A DNA stretch of 7,148 bases from Negativicutes bacterium (GTDB lineage: Bacteria; Bacillota; Negativicutes; JAGOZY01): assembly GCA_018058445.1 (NCBI GenBank), contig JAGOZY010000054.1:1-7148 (forward strand), in the 5' to 3' direction. This document shows, one piece after another, positions 1 through 5,696 of this stretch. Below the pieces are notes generated by a model. That model saw only the letters and a list, made by a program, of their open reading frames with translations, did no database searches and was not told the DNA's origin. Each line of letters opens with the position of its first letter. Positions within the stretch are counted from its first letter, which is position 1. A program made the position numbers and the translations under genes.

Positions 1-89
1 TGCTTCTCGATCCGCTTTTCGCCACCACCTAGTTTGATTTTTTCCTGCTTTTTATGTAGTAAGTCAATACGATCCTGAACTGTACCCAT
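1..89 (-). CDS. mmdA: Methylmalonyl-CoA decarboxylase alpha subunit / acyl-CoA carboxyltransferase, N-terminal fragment
   Basis: Only the first 29 codons are inside the window; the gene continues past position 1. The start ATG at 89-87 follows a strong GGAGGT (100-95) with 5 nt spacing. The N-terminus begins MGTVQDRIDLL and continues through a GGGEKRIEK stretch (residues 21-29), as I recall for alpha subunits of the biotin-dependent carboxyltransferase family (MmdA, PccB and relatives). The family transfers or removes the carboxyl group of (S)-methylmalonyl-CoA to give propionyl-CoA. In MmdA complexes this drives a sodium-pumping membrane subunit; in transcarboxylases it feeds oxaloacetate formation. 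The fragment cannot separate these. Position directly after the epimerase gene (67 bp gap) supports a role as the next pathway step. The membrane and biotin-carrier subunits expected for a sodium pump would lie outside the window. Confidence 0.72.
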   Translation of the reverse strand, partial: MGTVQDRIDLLHKKQEKIKLGGGEKRIEK

Positions 90-117
90 TTTGCACCTCC
101 GTCCAAATTGAGAACCT

Positions 118-147
118 AAAAGTAGATACCAGTTGCCTGGTAGCTAC
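118..147 (-). other. Intercistronic stem-loop with GNRA tetraloop between epimerase and decarboxylase genes
   Basis: Read on the minus strand, arms 147-137 and 132-122 form an 11-step stem: 10 Watson-Crick pairs and one C/T mismatch (143 against 126), closed by a GCAA loop of the GNRA type (136-133). Four Ts follow at 121-118. The T-run is short, so complete termination is unlikely. Partial termination, or protection of the upstream transcript end, is the likelier role and would adjust decarboxylase expression relative to the mutase genes. A 6-base direct repeat (AGGTTC on the minus strand) flanks the hairpin. No operator resemblance was recognised. Confidence 0.55.
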
Positions 148-156
148 GAACCTCTC

Positions 157-567
157 TTACTTGCGCTCGGAAAGTTCGAGAAGGATTCCACCTGTTGCTT
201 TTGGGTGAATGAAAGCAATGCTTGCTCCACCTGCGCCATAACGTGGTTTTTCGTCAATAAGACGAACACCTTTGGCTTTTAATTCTTCGAGAGCTGCTTC
301 GATATTGTCTACTCGCAAAGCAAGATGTTGGATGCCTTCACCGTTTTTCTCGATGAATTTTGCGATTGGACCATCTGGGGAAGTAGATTCAAGCAGTTCA
401 ACTTCGCTATCTCCACTTGGGATAAAGCAAACTTTTACTTTTTGCTCTTCTACAACTTCCTCGCCAGTAGCTTTCATTCCGAGAATTTCTTCATAGAATT
501 TTTTAGCTTGAGCCAGGTCTTTTACAGCAATACCGATATGATCTACTCGTGTAACATTAAAACTCAT
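157..567 (-). CDS. mce: Methylmalonyl-CoA epimerase
   Basis: This 136-residue protein of the vicinal oxygen chelate (glyoxalase/bleomycin resistance) superfamily interconverts (R)- and (S)-methylmalonyl-CoA in the cytoplasm. It links the mutase product to the decarboxylase. The length is close to the family's usual 130-150. Two beta-alpha-beta-beta-beta modules are visible, beginning at VDHIGIAV (8-15) and IQHLALRV (79-86). The expected metal ligands are His10, Glu57 (in VELLE), His81 and Glu131 (in LLELSE). The first, third and fourth are conserved family positions; Glu57 stands where the Propionibacterium enzyme has Gln, as far as I recall. The ATG at 567-565 follows a long GGAGGAGGAA site (582-573). 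Neighbours are meaB (61 bp upstream) and the decarboxylase gene (67 bp downstream). Other VOC proteins look similar, but context makes this call strong. Confidence 0.95.
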   Translation of the reverse strand: MSFNVTRVDHIGIAVKDLAQAKKFYEEILGMKATGEEVVEEQKVKVCFIPSGDSEVELLESTSPDGPIAKFIEKNGEGIQHLALRVDNIEAALEELKAKGVRLIDEKPRYGAGGASIAFIHPKATGGILLELSERK

Positions 568-609
568 GATAGTTCCTCCTCCGCAGTTGTCAAATTATTA
601 TGGCTCACT

Positions 610-634
610 GCTATTACTTTATTCGCTATTACTT
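610..634 (-). repeat. 10-bp direct repeat spanning the meaB stop codon
   Basis: The plus-strand word GCTATTACTT occurs at 610-619 and 625-634, a 15-bp period. On the minus strand the first copy contains the meaB stop TAA followed directly by TAG, and the second copy repeats both triplets in the same frame. It looks like a small slippage duplication at the end of the gene. No function is indicated. Confidence 0.5.
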
Positions 635-1567
635 CAAAACATCCTGCAAGACTTCTCTTACAGTTGTAAAAGGATCCGATTCACGAGAGGCAAGTTTTTT
701 CACTAATTCGTCTAAACGATGATCTTTATTTAAAGGTCCAAGGACTCGTTTACCGAGCTCCTCGATCAACATCGCTAGAAATTCGCTTTTCACTCGTTCT
801 TCTCGACGAACTTTGAGTTCTCCAGTTTGGGTTAAGAATTCCATATGGGCGTCAATATTTTCTACCAAGTCAGCAATGCCTTCATCTCGGGACGCAATGG
901 TCTGAGAAATAGGGGGACGCCAGGTGCTTTTTTCTTCATTTAAGTCGAGCATCATTTCGATTTCAACATGAAGTCGGTCGGCACCATCTCGGTCTGCTTT
1001 ATTGATGACAAAAATATCGCCAATTTCAAGAATCCCTGCTTTAATCGCTTGAATATCATCACCGAGCCCAGGAACCAAGACAACCAGTGTAGTATCGGCA
1101 GTTTTGACGATATCGACTTCGGATTGCCCAACTCCAACGGTTTCAATGATAACAACGTCATAGCCAGCAGCATCCAGCACTTTGGCAGCGTCGGCAGTTT
1201 TCGAGGAAAGTCCTCCTAGACTACCACGGGTTGCCATGGAGCGGATAAATACTCCCTCATCCATGGAGATGTCCATCATACGGATTCGGTCACCTAGAAT
1301 AGCACCGCCAGAATAAGGGCTGGTCGGGTCAACCGCAACGACTCCTACTCTTTTTCCTTTGTTTCGATATGCTTTAATCAGCTTATCCGTCAAAGTACTT
1401 TTCCCGGCGCCTGGCGGCCCAGTAATACCAATTACATGAGCCTTTCCGGTGTGACTATAAAGTTTTTTAATAATCTCGGTCGCTTCATCAGTGCCATTTT
1501 CAATAAGACTAATCGCTCTTGAAATAGCTAGCTTTTGACCTTCCAAAACATTTTTTGCAATATCCAT
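629..1567 (-). CDS. meaB: MeaB/ArgK-type GTPase, methylmalonyl-CoA mutase chaperone
   Basis: This 312-residue G3E-family P-loop GTPase assembles with B12-dependent methylmalonyl-CoA mutase, gates loading of adenosylcobalamin and protects the enzyme from oxidative inactivation (known for MeaB and human MMAA). Visible motifs, numbered from the chosen start: Walker A GPPGAGKST at 50-58, the family signature DPTSPYSGGAILGDRIRM at 80-97, ETVGVGQSE (G3/switch region) at 142-150, and NKAD guanine-specificity motif at 189-192. The remaining C-terminal part is helical and charged, as in the dimerisation arm of the family. I chose ATG 1567-1565 because AAGGAG (1582-1577) lies 9 nt upstream and the family normally starts with a short helix before KxLA. 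An in-frame ATG at 1603 would add 12 residues (MEITLCLKEWTL), but it lies at the foot of a stem-loop with only AAGGG ahead. The gene lies between the mutase B12 subunit and the epimerase, as expected. Confidence 0.95.
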   Translation of the reverse strand: MDIAKNVLEGQKLAISRAISLIENGTDEATEIIKKLYSHTGKAHVIGITGPPGAGKSTLTDKLIKAYRNKGKRVGVVAVDPTSPYSGGAILGDRIRMMDISMDEGVFIRSMATRGSLGGLSSKTADAAKVLDAAGYDVVIIETVGVGQSEVDIVKTADTTLVVLVPGLGDDIQAIKAGILEIGDIFVINKADRDGADRLHVEIEMMLDLNEEKSTWRPPISQTIASRDEGIADLVENIDAHMEFLTQTGELKVRREERVKSEFLAMLIEELGKRVLGPLNKDHRLDELVKKLASRESDPFTTVREVLQDVLK

Positions 1568-1576
1568 TAAAGTCCA

Positions 1577-1582
1577 CTCCTT
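1577..1582 (-). promoter_or_regulatory. Ribosome binding site that fixes the meaB start
   Basis: AAGGAG on the minus strand lies 9 nt upstream of ATG 1567-1565. It favours this start over the in-frame ATG at 1603, whose only Shine-Dalgarno-like match (AAGGG, 1613-1609) is inside a predicted stem. Confidence 0.7.
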
Positions 1583-1608
1583 AAGGCACAAAGTAATTTC
1601 CATGAATG

Positions 1609-1654
1609 CCCTTAAGGGGCGGCAGATGCCTGAACATCTAACACGCCCCTAGGG
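1609..1654 (-). other. Two-part intercistronic stem-loop between mutase B12 subunit and meaB
   Basis: On the minus strand the outer arms are CCCTAGGGGCG (1654-1644) and CGCCCCTTAAGGG (1621-1609). They pair over 11 bp with a 2-nt bulge (TA) in the second arm. Inside, AGATG (1639-1635) pairs with CATCT (1628-1624) around a 6-nt loop. Each outer arm is also locally palindromic (CCCTAGGG, CCCTTAAGGG), so the DNA could form small cruciforms. No T-run follows, so this is not a classical terminator. It may act as an RNA processing or stability element separating the abundant mutase message from the meaB message. It could also control access to the alternative meaB ATG at 1603, which begins 6 nt after the stem. 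Confidence 0.6.
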
Positions 1655-1661
1655 TATTTCT

Positions 1662-2054
1662 TTATTTTACGTTAGCTTTAATGAATTCAACGATTTGAGA
1701 TGTTGGTGTTCCTGGTGTAAACACTTCGGCAACACCAGCAGCTTTTAATCCTGGAATATCTCCGTCAGGAATAACGCCACCACCAAGTACCAGAACGTTG
1801 TCTAGTCCTTTTTCTTTCAGTTGCTCAACTACTTTTGGAAAAAGTGTGTTGTGTGCCCCTGAGAGTAGGCTAAGTGCAACTACATTGGCATCTTCTTGTA
1901 AAGCTGCTTCTGTAATTTGCTCTGGGCTTAATCGAATACCTGTATAAATTACCTCGAAACCTGCATCACGAAGAGCACGAGCTACTACTTTAGCACCTCG
2001 GTCATGTCCATCGAGACCCGGTTTTGCCACGATCACTTTGATCCGCTTTTCCAT
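1662..2054 (-). CDS. mcmA2: Methylmalonyl-CoA mutase, B12-binding (small) subunit
   Basis: This 130-residue stand-alone cobalamin-binding domain has the flavodoxin-like fold of B12-dependent mutases. The base-off/His-on signature DGHDRG (DxHxxG) is at 15-20, with His17 as the lower axial cobalt ligand. SLLSGAH (62-68) supplies the usual SxL element, and GGGVIPDGD (91-99) the GG motif near the nucleotide tail. The family's single-chain enzymes carry this module at the C-terminus. Here it is a separate gene 44 bp downstream of the catalytic subunit, as in archaeal and several anaerobe mutases. ATG 2054-2052 follows AGGAGGG with about 6 nt spacing. It should form a complex with the 548-residue subunit. 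A subunit of another acyl-CoA mutase would look similar, but the partner's active-site residues argue for methylmalonyl-CoA. Confidence 0.95.
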   Translation of the reverse strand: MEKRIKVIVAKPGLDGHDRGAKVVARALRDAGFEVIYTGIRLSPEQITEAALQEDANVVALSLLSGAHNTLFPKVVEQLKEKGLDNVLVLGGGVIPDGDIPGLKAAGVAEVFTPGTPTSQIVEFIKANVK

Positions 2055-2098
2055 GTTAGTCCCTCCTCAAAATCTTCCACTCACGTTTAGTTTGAATA

Positions 2099-3745
2099 TT
2101 ACAGAGTAATATGTGGGCGATACTCACCAAAGACTTCACGCATTACGCCACAAATTTCGCCAAGTGTTGCATAAGCTTTAACTGCTGCAAGGATGAGTGG
2201 CATCAAGTTGACGTTCTCATCTTTACAACCAGCAGCGAGTTCTGCCAAAGTTTTTTCAACTAATGCGCTGTCACGGCGTGCGCGAAGCTCAATTAGTTTT
2301 TTCTTCTGGAGTTCACCAGGAGTGTTATCGATTCTTAAGAGATTTTTTGGTGGCTCTTCTTTAACTTGGAATTTGTTAACTCCAACGATAACGCGCTCGT
2401 TTTTCTCGATTTCCATTTGCCATTGGTAAGCACTGTCTTGGATTTCTTTTTGGATGTAGCCTTGCTCAATCGCATTAACAGCTCCACCAAGTTCATCAAT
2501 TTTCTTGATGTATTCCCAGCACTCGGCTTCAATTCGATCGGTCAGGGCTTCTACATAGTAGGAACCGCCGAGTGGATCAACTGTGTCGGCCAGACCACTT
2601 TCGTAAGCAACGATTTGTTGAGTACGAAGAGCGATTTGTACAGAAGCTTCAGTTGGGAGGGCCAGAGCCTCATCCTTCGAATTGGTATGGAGTGATTGAG
2701 TTCCGCCCATGACAGCTGCTGCAGTTTGCAGAGCCACACGGACGATGTTGTTGTCTGGTTGTTGAGCTGTAAGCATCGAACCAGCTGTTTGTGTATGTAC
2801 ACGAAGCATTAGAGATCCTGGTTTTTTCGCATTGAAGCGTTCTTTCATGACTTTTGCCCAAACCCGGCGAGACGCACGGAATTTAGCTACTTCTTCTAAG
2901 ACGTCGTTGTGTGCATTCCAGAAGAATGACAGACGACCTGCGAAATCATCAACGTCGAGACCTGCTTTGATCGCAGCTTCAACGTAGGCAATTCCGTCAG
3001 CAATTGTAAATGCAATTTCTTGAGAAGCAGTCGAACCCGCTTCACGGATATGGTAACCAGAAATGGAAATTGTGTTCCATTTCGGTACGTTCTGTGAGCA
3101 ATATTCGAAAATATTGGTGATCAAACGCATCGATGGTTTTGGTGGGAAAATGTATGTGCCACGGGCAGCATACTCTTTCAGGATATCATTTTGAATCGTT
3201 CCAGTCAGTTGATCTGCTGGAGTTCCTTGTTTCTCACCTACTGCAATGTACATGGCAAGAAGAACAGAAGCAGGAGCATTAATCGTCATAGAAGTTGAAA
3301 CTTTATCGAGTGGAATTCCGTCAAAAAGGATTTCCATATCGGCTAAAGAGTCAATCGCTACGCCAACTTTACCAACTTCACCTTCTGAAATCGCTTGGTC
3401 ACTGTCGTAACCGATTTGAGTAGGTAGGTCAAATGCGCAAGATAATCCGCTACCGCCAGATGCGAGGAGCAGTTTATAACGTTTGTTGGATTCTTCAGCA
3501 GTCGCAAAACCTGCGTACATACGCATAGTCCAGAAACGGCCTCGGTACATTGTTGGTTGTACGCCACGAGTGTAAGGATAACTTCCTGGGAAGTTTAGAT
3601 CCTTCATGTAGTCGAAACCTTCAATATCAAGTGGGGTATAAAGTCGATTTGGGGTTAAGTTTGCACGCTCTGGGCTTTTTACCAGGCGGGCTTCAACTGC
3701 TTCGGAGAATTTCTCCAGGCCAGCTTTAATGGATTCGTTAGCCAT
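2099..3745 (-). CDS. mcmA1: Methylmalonyl-CoA mutase, catalytic (large) subunit
   Basis: This 548-residue TIM-barrel subunit performs the radical isomerisation of succinyl-CoA and (R)-methylmalonyl-CoA with adenosylcobalamin. It ends where the barrel and linker end and lacks the B12 domain, which is supplied by the next gene. Substrate-channel motif [12 protein letters not shown] (59-70) and TMRMYAGF (73-80) are followed by [12 protein letters not shown] (105-116). Relative to the Propionibacterium enzyme (constant offset of 12 from memory), the active-site residues are Tyr77 (Y89), Gln185 (Q197), Arg195 (R207) and His232 (H244). Tyr and Arg at the first and third of these distinguish methylmalonyl-CoA mutase from isobutyryl-CoA mutase (Phe, Gln) and 2-hydroxyisobutyryl-CoA mutase (Ile, Gln). 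ATG 3745-3743 follows AAGGAGGAAC. The gene lies 54 bp downstream of the CoA-transferase that makes its substrate. Confidence 0.97.
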   Translation of the reverse strand: MANESIKAGLEKFSEAVEARLVKSPERANLTPNRLYTPLDIEGFDYMKDLNFPGSYPYTRGVQPTMYRGRFWTMRMYAGFATAEESNKRYKLLLASGGSGLSCAFDLPTQIGYDSDQAISEGEVGKVGVAIDSLADMEILFDGIPLDKVSTSMTINAPASVLLAMYIAVGEKQGTPADQLTGTIQNDILKEYAARGTYIFPPKPSMRLITNIFEYCSQNVPKWNTISISGYHIREAGSTASQEIAFTIADGIAYVEAAIKAGLDVDDFAGRLSFFWNAHNDVLEEVAKFRASRRVWAKVMKERFNAKKPGSLMLRVHTQTAGSMLTAQQPDNNIVRVALQTAAAVMGGTQSLHTNSKDEALALPTEASVQIALRTQQIVAYESGLADTVDPLGGSYYVEALTDRIEAECWEYIKKIDELGGAVNAIEQGYIQKEIQDSAYQWQMEIEKNERVIVGVNKFQVKEEPPKNLLRIDNTPGELQKKKLIELRARRDSALVEKTLAELAAGCKDENVNLMPLILAAVKAYATLGEICGVMREVFGEYRPHITL

Positions 3746-3799
3746 TCTTAGTTCCTCCTTTATACTTTGTACCTATATGTAAATAAAAGTTACAACAAT

Positions 3800-5302
3800 T
3801 TAAGGCTTCATGGTGCCAGTTTCGAGGAAACGGCAGTGCCATGAAAGGGCTTCACACATGATGTGAGGAGTATGTCCACCCGCAGTTGCCATTGCACGAT
3901 CTAAATAATCACGCAGTAATGGCTGATAGTCTGGGTGTGCACAGTTTTCAATGATCACTTTGGCGCGCTCTTTTGGACTCAGTCCACGAACATCTGCTAC
4001 GCCGAGCTCAGTGATGAAAACATCCACATCATGCTCTGTGCTATCTACATGAGAGCACATTGGAACGATGGAAGAAATATCTCCACCTTTGGCTGTTGAA
4101 GTAGTGAAGAAAATAGTCAGTTGCGCGTTTCGAGCAAAATCTCCTGATCCGCCAATTCCGTTCATCATTTTGTTACCCATGATGTGAGTGGAATTTACAT
4201 GACCAAAGATATCAAACTCAATCGCAGTATTCATTGCGATAACCCCGAGTCGACGAGCGATCTCTGGGCTGTTTGAAAGTTCTTGGGGACGAAGAACGAT
4301 TTTATCGCGATAAGTGGCGATGTTTTCATAGAACCGTTTGAGACCATCGGGTGATGGAGTCAAAGACGTTCCAGAAGCAAAGCCTAATTTACCTGCATCA
4401 ATTAGATCGAACATTCCGTCTTGAATAACTTCGGTATAAACAGTTAAATTGCTATAAGGAGAGTCTGCCAAACCGGAGACTACTGCGTTAGCAACAGAAC
4501 CTACGCCAGATTGGAGTGGAAGAAGATTTTCAGGCATACGACCTGCTTTGATCTCGGCATTTAAAAAATCGATCAAGTGAGCGCTCATTGCCTTAGCGTC
4601 ATCGTCGATGGCTGCCAAAGGTCGAACTCCGTCAGGAATATCACAAGGTACGATATAGGTAATTTTATCAATTCCACATGGAATATAAGGGGTTCCGATT
4701 CGATCATCAACGTTAACGATTGGAATGGGTTGACGATGAGGTGGATCGAGCGGGACATACACATCATGCATTCCTTCAAGTTCCAAAGGCTGTGCAACGT
4801 TGACTTCAACGATAACGATATCAGCGCTCTGTACATACGAAGCTGAGTTTCCAAGCGATGTCGTTGGAATGATGTGTCCTTCCTCGGTGATGGCGCAGGC
4901 TTCAATGATCGCCACGTCCACTTTTCCACCGAGATAACCGTAACGAGACATTTGCGCAACATGGCTTAAATGGAGATCAGTATACTCAATAGTTCCTGCA
5001 TTGATCGCCTTGCGAATCGCGTCATTCGTTTGGTAAGGAAGTCGTTTTTGGATTCCGTTAGCATTGGCTAGCGAACCATCTAATTCCCCACCGACCGAAG
5101 CGCCGGTCCACAGGTTCACTTTGAAAGGGGTTACTTTCATCCGTTCTGCTAATGCCATTGGCACTGCTTTTGGATATCCCGCTGGAGTAAAACCGGATGT
5201 ACCGATGTTCATTCCTGGCTGGATTGCGTTAGCAGCTACTTCTGCTGACACGATTTTGTCGTGAAGAGCCTTACAGCGTACCCGGTCCTTGATGTCAATC
5301 AT
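3800..5302 (-). CDS. scpC: Succinate CoA-transferase (acetyl-CoA hydrolase/transferase family)
   Basis: This 500-residue class I CoA-transferase of the Cat1/ScpC/AarC group moves CoA from propionyl-CoA or acetyl-CoA to succinate and so primes the mutase. The N-terminal domain has TSGFTPAGYPKAVP (35-48). The C-terminal domain has GVGSVANAV (266-274), the catalytic glutamate Glu291 in YTEVIQDG, which forms the gamma-glutamyl-CoA thioester in this family, and GIGGSGDF (382-389) near the active site. Length matches the family (about 500). Two in-frame ATGs, 5308 and 5302, lie close together. AGGAGG (5316-5311) is only 2 nt from the first but 8 nt from the second, so 5302 is preferred; the alternative adds just Met-Ala. 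It is the first gene of the operon, behind a long leader. Acetate versus propionate as CoA partner cannot be read from sequence; context favours propionyl-CoA/succinate. Confidence 0.94.
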   Translation of the reverse strand: MIDIKDRVRCKALHDKIVSAEVAANAIQPGMNIGTSGFTPAGYPKAVPMALAERMKVTPFKVNLWTGASVGGELDGSLANANGIQKRLPYQTNDAIRKAINAGTIEYTDLHLSHVAQMSRYGYLGGKVDVAIIEACAITEEGHIIPTTSLGNSASYVQSADIVIVEVNVAQPLELEGMHDVYVPLDPPHRQPIPIVNVDDRIGTPYIPCGIDKITYIVPCDIPDGVRPLAAIDDDAKAMSAHLIDFLNAEIKAGRMPENLLPLQSGVGSVANAVVSGLADSPYSNLTVYTEVIQDGMFDLIDAGKLGFASGTSLTPSPDGLKRFYENIATYRDKIVLRPQELSNSPEIARRLGVIAMNTAIEFDIFGHVNSTHIMGNKMMNGIGGSGDFARNAQLTIFFTTSTAKGGDISSIVPMCSHVDSTEHDVDVFITELGVADVRGLSPKERAKVIIENCAHPDYQPLLRDYLDRAMATAGGHTPHIMCEALSWHCRFLETGTMKP

Positions 5303-5310
5303 GGCCATTC

Positions 5311-5316
5311 CCTCCT
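5311..5316 (-). promoter_or_regulatory. Ribosome binding site that fixes the CoA-transferase start
   Basis: AGGAGG on the minus strand is 8 nt from ATG 5302-5300 but only 2 nt from ATG 5308-5306. The spacing favours the downstream ATG. Confidence 0.7.
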
Positions 5317-5359
5317 AAGCTTTTCCTGAGATTTTCCCCGACACGCGAAACGGATCGAG

Positions 5360-5387
5360 GGTATATCACGAAATAACTTCGCAACAA
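5360..5387 (-). promoter_or_regulatory. Weak second promoter candidate overlapping an imperfect palindrome (possible Rex-type operator)
   Basis: On the minus strand TTGTTG (5387-5382) and TATACC (5365-5360) are spaced by 16 bp, a poor -35/-10 pair (3/6 and 4/6 matches). Between and over them lies TTGCGAA-N5-TTCGTGA (5384-5366). Its left half differs from the Rex half-site TTGTGAA at one base. The right half matches only 4 of 7, and the spacer is one base longer than in the usual Rex site (N4). A start here would bypass the upstream terminator candidate. The call is speculative and rests partly on rex being next door. Confidence 0.18.
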
Positions 5388-5392
5388 CCGAT

Positions 5393-5433
5393 AAAAAAAC
5401 AAAAACACCCATTCTTGTCACAGGGATGATTTT
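5393..5433 (-). terminator. Possible intrinsic terminator (attenuator) within the leader
   Basis: On the minus strand, AAAATCATCCC (5433-5423) and GGGTG plus the first Ts (5410-5401) pair as CCC/GGG, a bulged T, CA/TG, one T/T mismatch, then AAAA/TTTT. The loop is 12 nt. A T-rich tract of 12 Ts interrupted by one G follows (5405-5393). The GC core is short, so the terminator may be weak or conditional. It lies about 90 nt before the CoA-transferase start, well after the predicted transcription start, which suits attenuation rather than ending the rex transcript. Confidence 0.42.
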
Positions 5434-5620
5434 AAAATCTCGGCAAGGCGAATTAAATTCAACCAAGCCGTTTTTCTATCAAACCGCTGACAAGCCTAGG
5501 TGCCATCCCCTATATACTTTCTGCGGATTGTGCAGAAAATCGCGAATCACACGGCTGTCGTATATTTTCAAAGCCGCATAACAGCTCTGTCCATAAACTA
5601 TTTATAAATCCAATACCACC

Positions 5621-5649
5621 ATTATAGCACTAACTGCCTGCTTTGACTA
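5621..5649 (-). promoter_or_regulatory. Extended -10 promoter of the propionate operon
   Basis: A perfect -10 TATAAT (5626-5621) is preceded by an extended -10 TGC (5629-5627). A 17-bp spacer separates it from a -35-like TAGTCA (5649-5644; 4 of 6 matches to TTGACA). The DNA just upstream (5650-5700) is very AT-rich and could act as an UP element; it holds two copies of ATTTTCAGA (plus strand 5655-5663 and 5684-5692). Predicted start of transcription is near 5614. The -35 overlaps an 8-bp palindrome CTACGTAG (5647-5654) that could be an operator. Spacing and match quality suggest a strong housekeeping-sigma promoter. Confidence 0.72.
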
Positions 5650-5696
5650 CGTAGATTTTCAGATTTCAAAATTTATTTTTGTTATTTTCAGAATTA

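Larger units (their letters stand above)
5309..5614 (-). promoter_or_regulatory. Long structured 5' leader of the propionate operon
   Basis: This gene-free stretch would be transcribed from the promoter at 5621-5649, giving an untranslated leader of roughly 310 nt. Read 5' to 3' on the minus strand it shows four elements before the possible terminator. A hairpin pairs 5582-5572 with 5556-5546 (11 bp, four wobbles, 15-nt loop). A perfect 7-bp hairpin pairs 5538-5532 with 5524-5518 around a 7-nt loop. A hairpin at 5470-5441 has CGGC/GCCG ends and an inner GAATT/AATTC stem. A 12-nt palindrome GATTTTAAAATC sits at 5439-5428. The terminator candidate follows (5433-5393). GGGATG (5509-5504) is complementary to the terminator's left arm, and CTTGTCA (5494-5488) to TGACAAG (5420-5414); the two pairings cross, so together they would form a pseudoknot. 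The layout resembles an attenuator or riboswitch, but no known class was recognised. Confidence 0.5.

Noticed and set aside
272..669. Plus-strand open frames opposite the epimerase gene
   Set aside because: They overlap a well-conserved minus-strand gene, lack good ribosome sites and encode low-complexity unrelated sequence.
4577..4962. Open frames on both strands within the CoA-transferase gene
   Set aside because: They are alternative-frame shadows of a full-length enzyme with all its motifs intact.
5459..5506. 15-codon open frame in the leader (starts at ATG 5506) as a possible leader peptide
   Set aside because: The AGGGG ahead abuts the ATG with no spacer and the codons show no run of one amino acid, so translation-coupled attenuation is not supported.
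5495..5512. T-box-like core: AGGGGATGGCACC resembles AGGGTGGNACC, followed later by a terminator-like hairpin
   Set aside because: The UGGCACC match is exact, but the AGGG spacing is off by 2 bases, no Stem I motifs or specifier loop were seen, and the downstream gene is not an amino-acid or tRNA-synthetase gene. A cmsearch with the T-box model would settle it.
5309..5614. Cobalamin riboswitch in front of the B12-dependent mutase operon
   Set aside because: The conserved B12-box core (GCCACTG and the preceding purine-rich helix) is not found in the leader on the minus strand.
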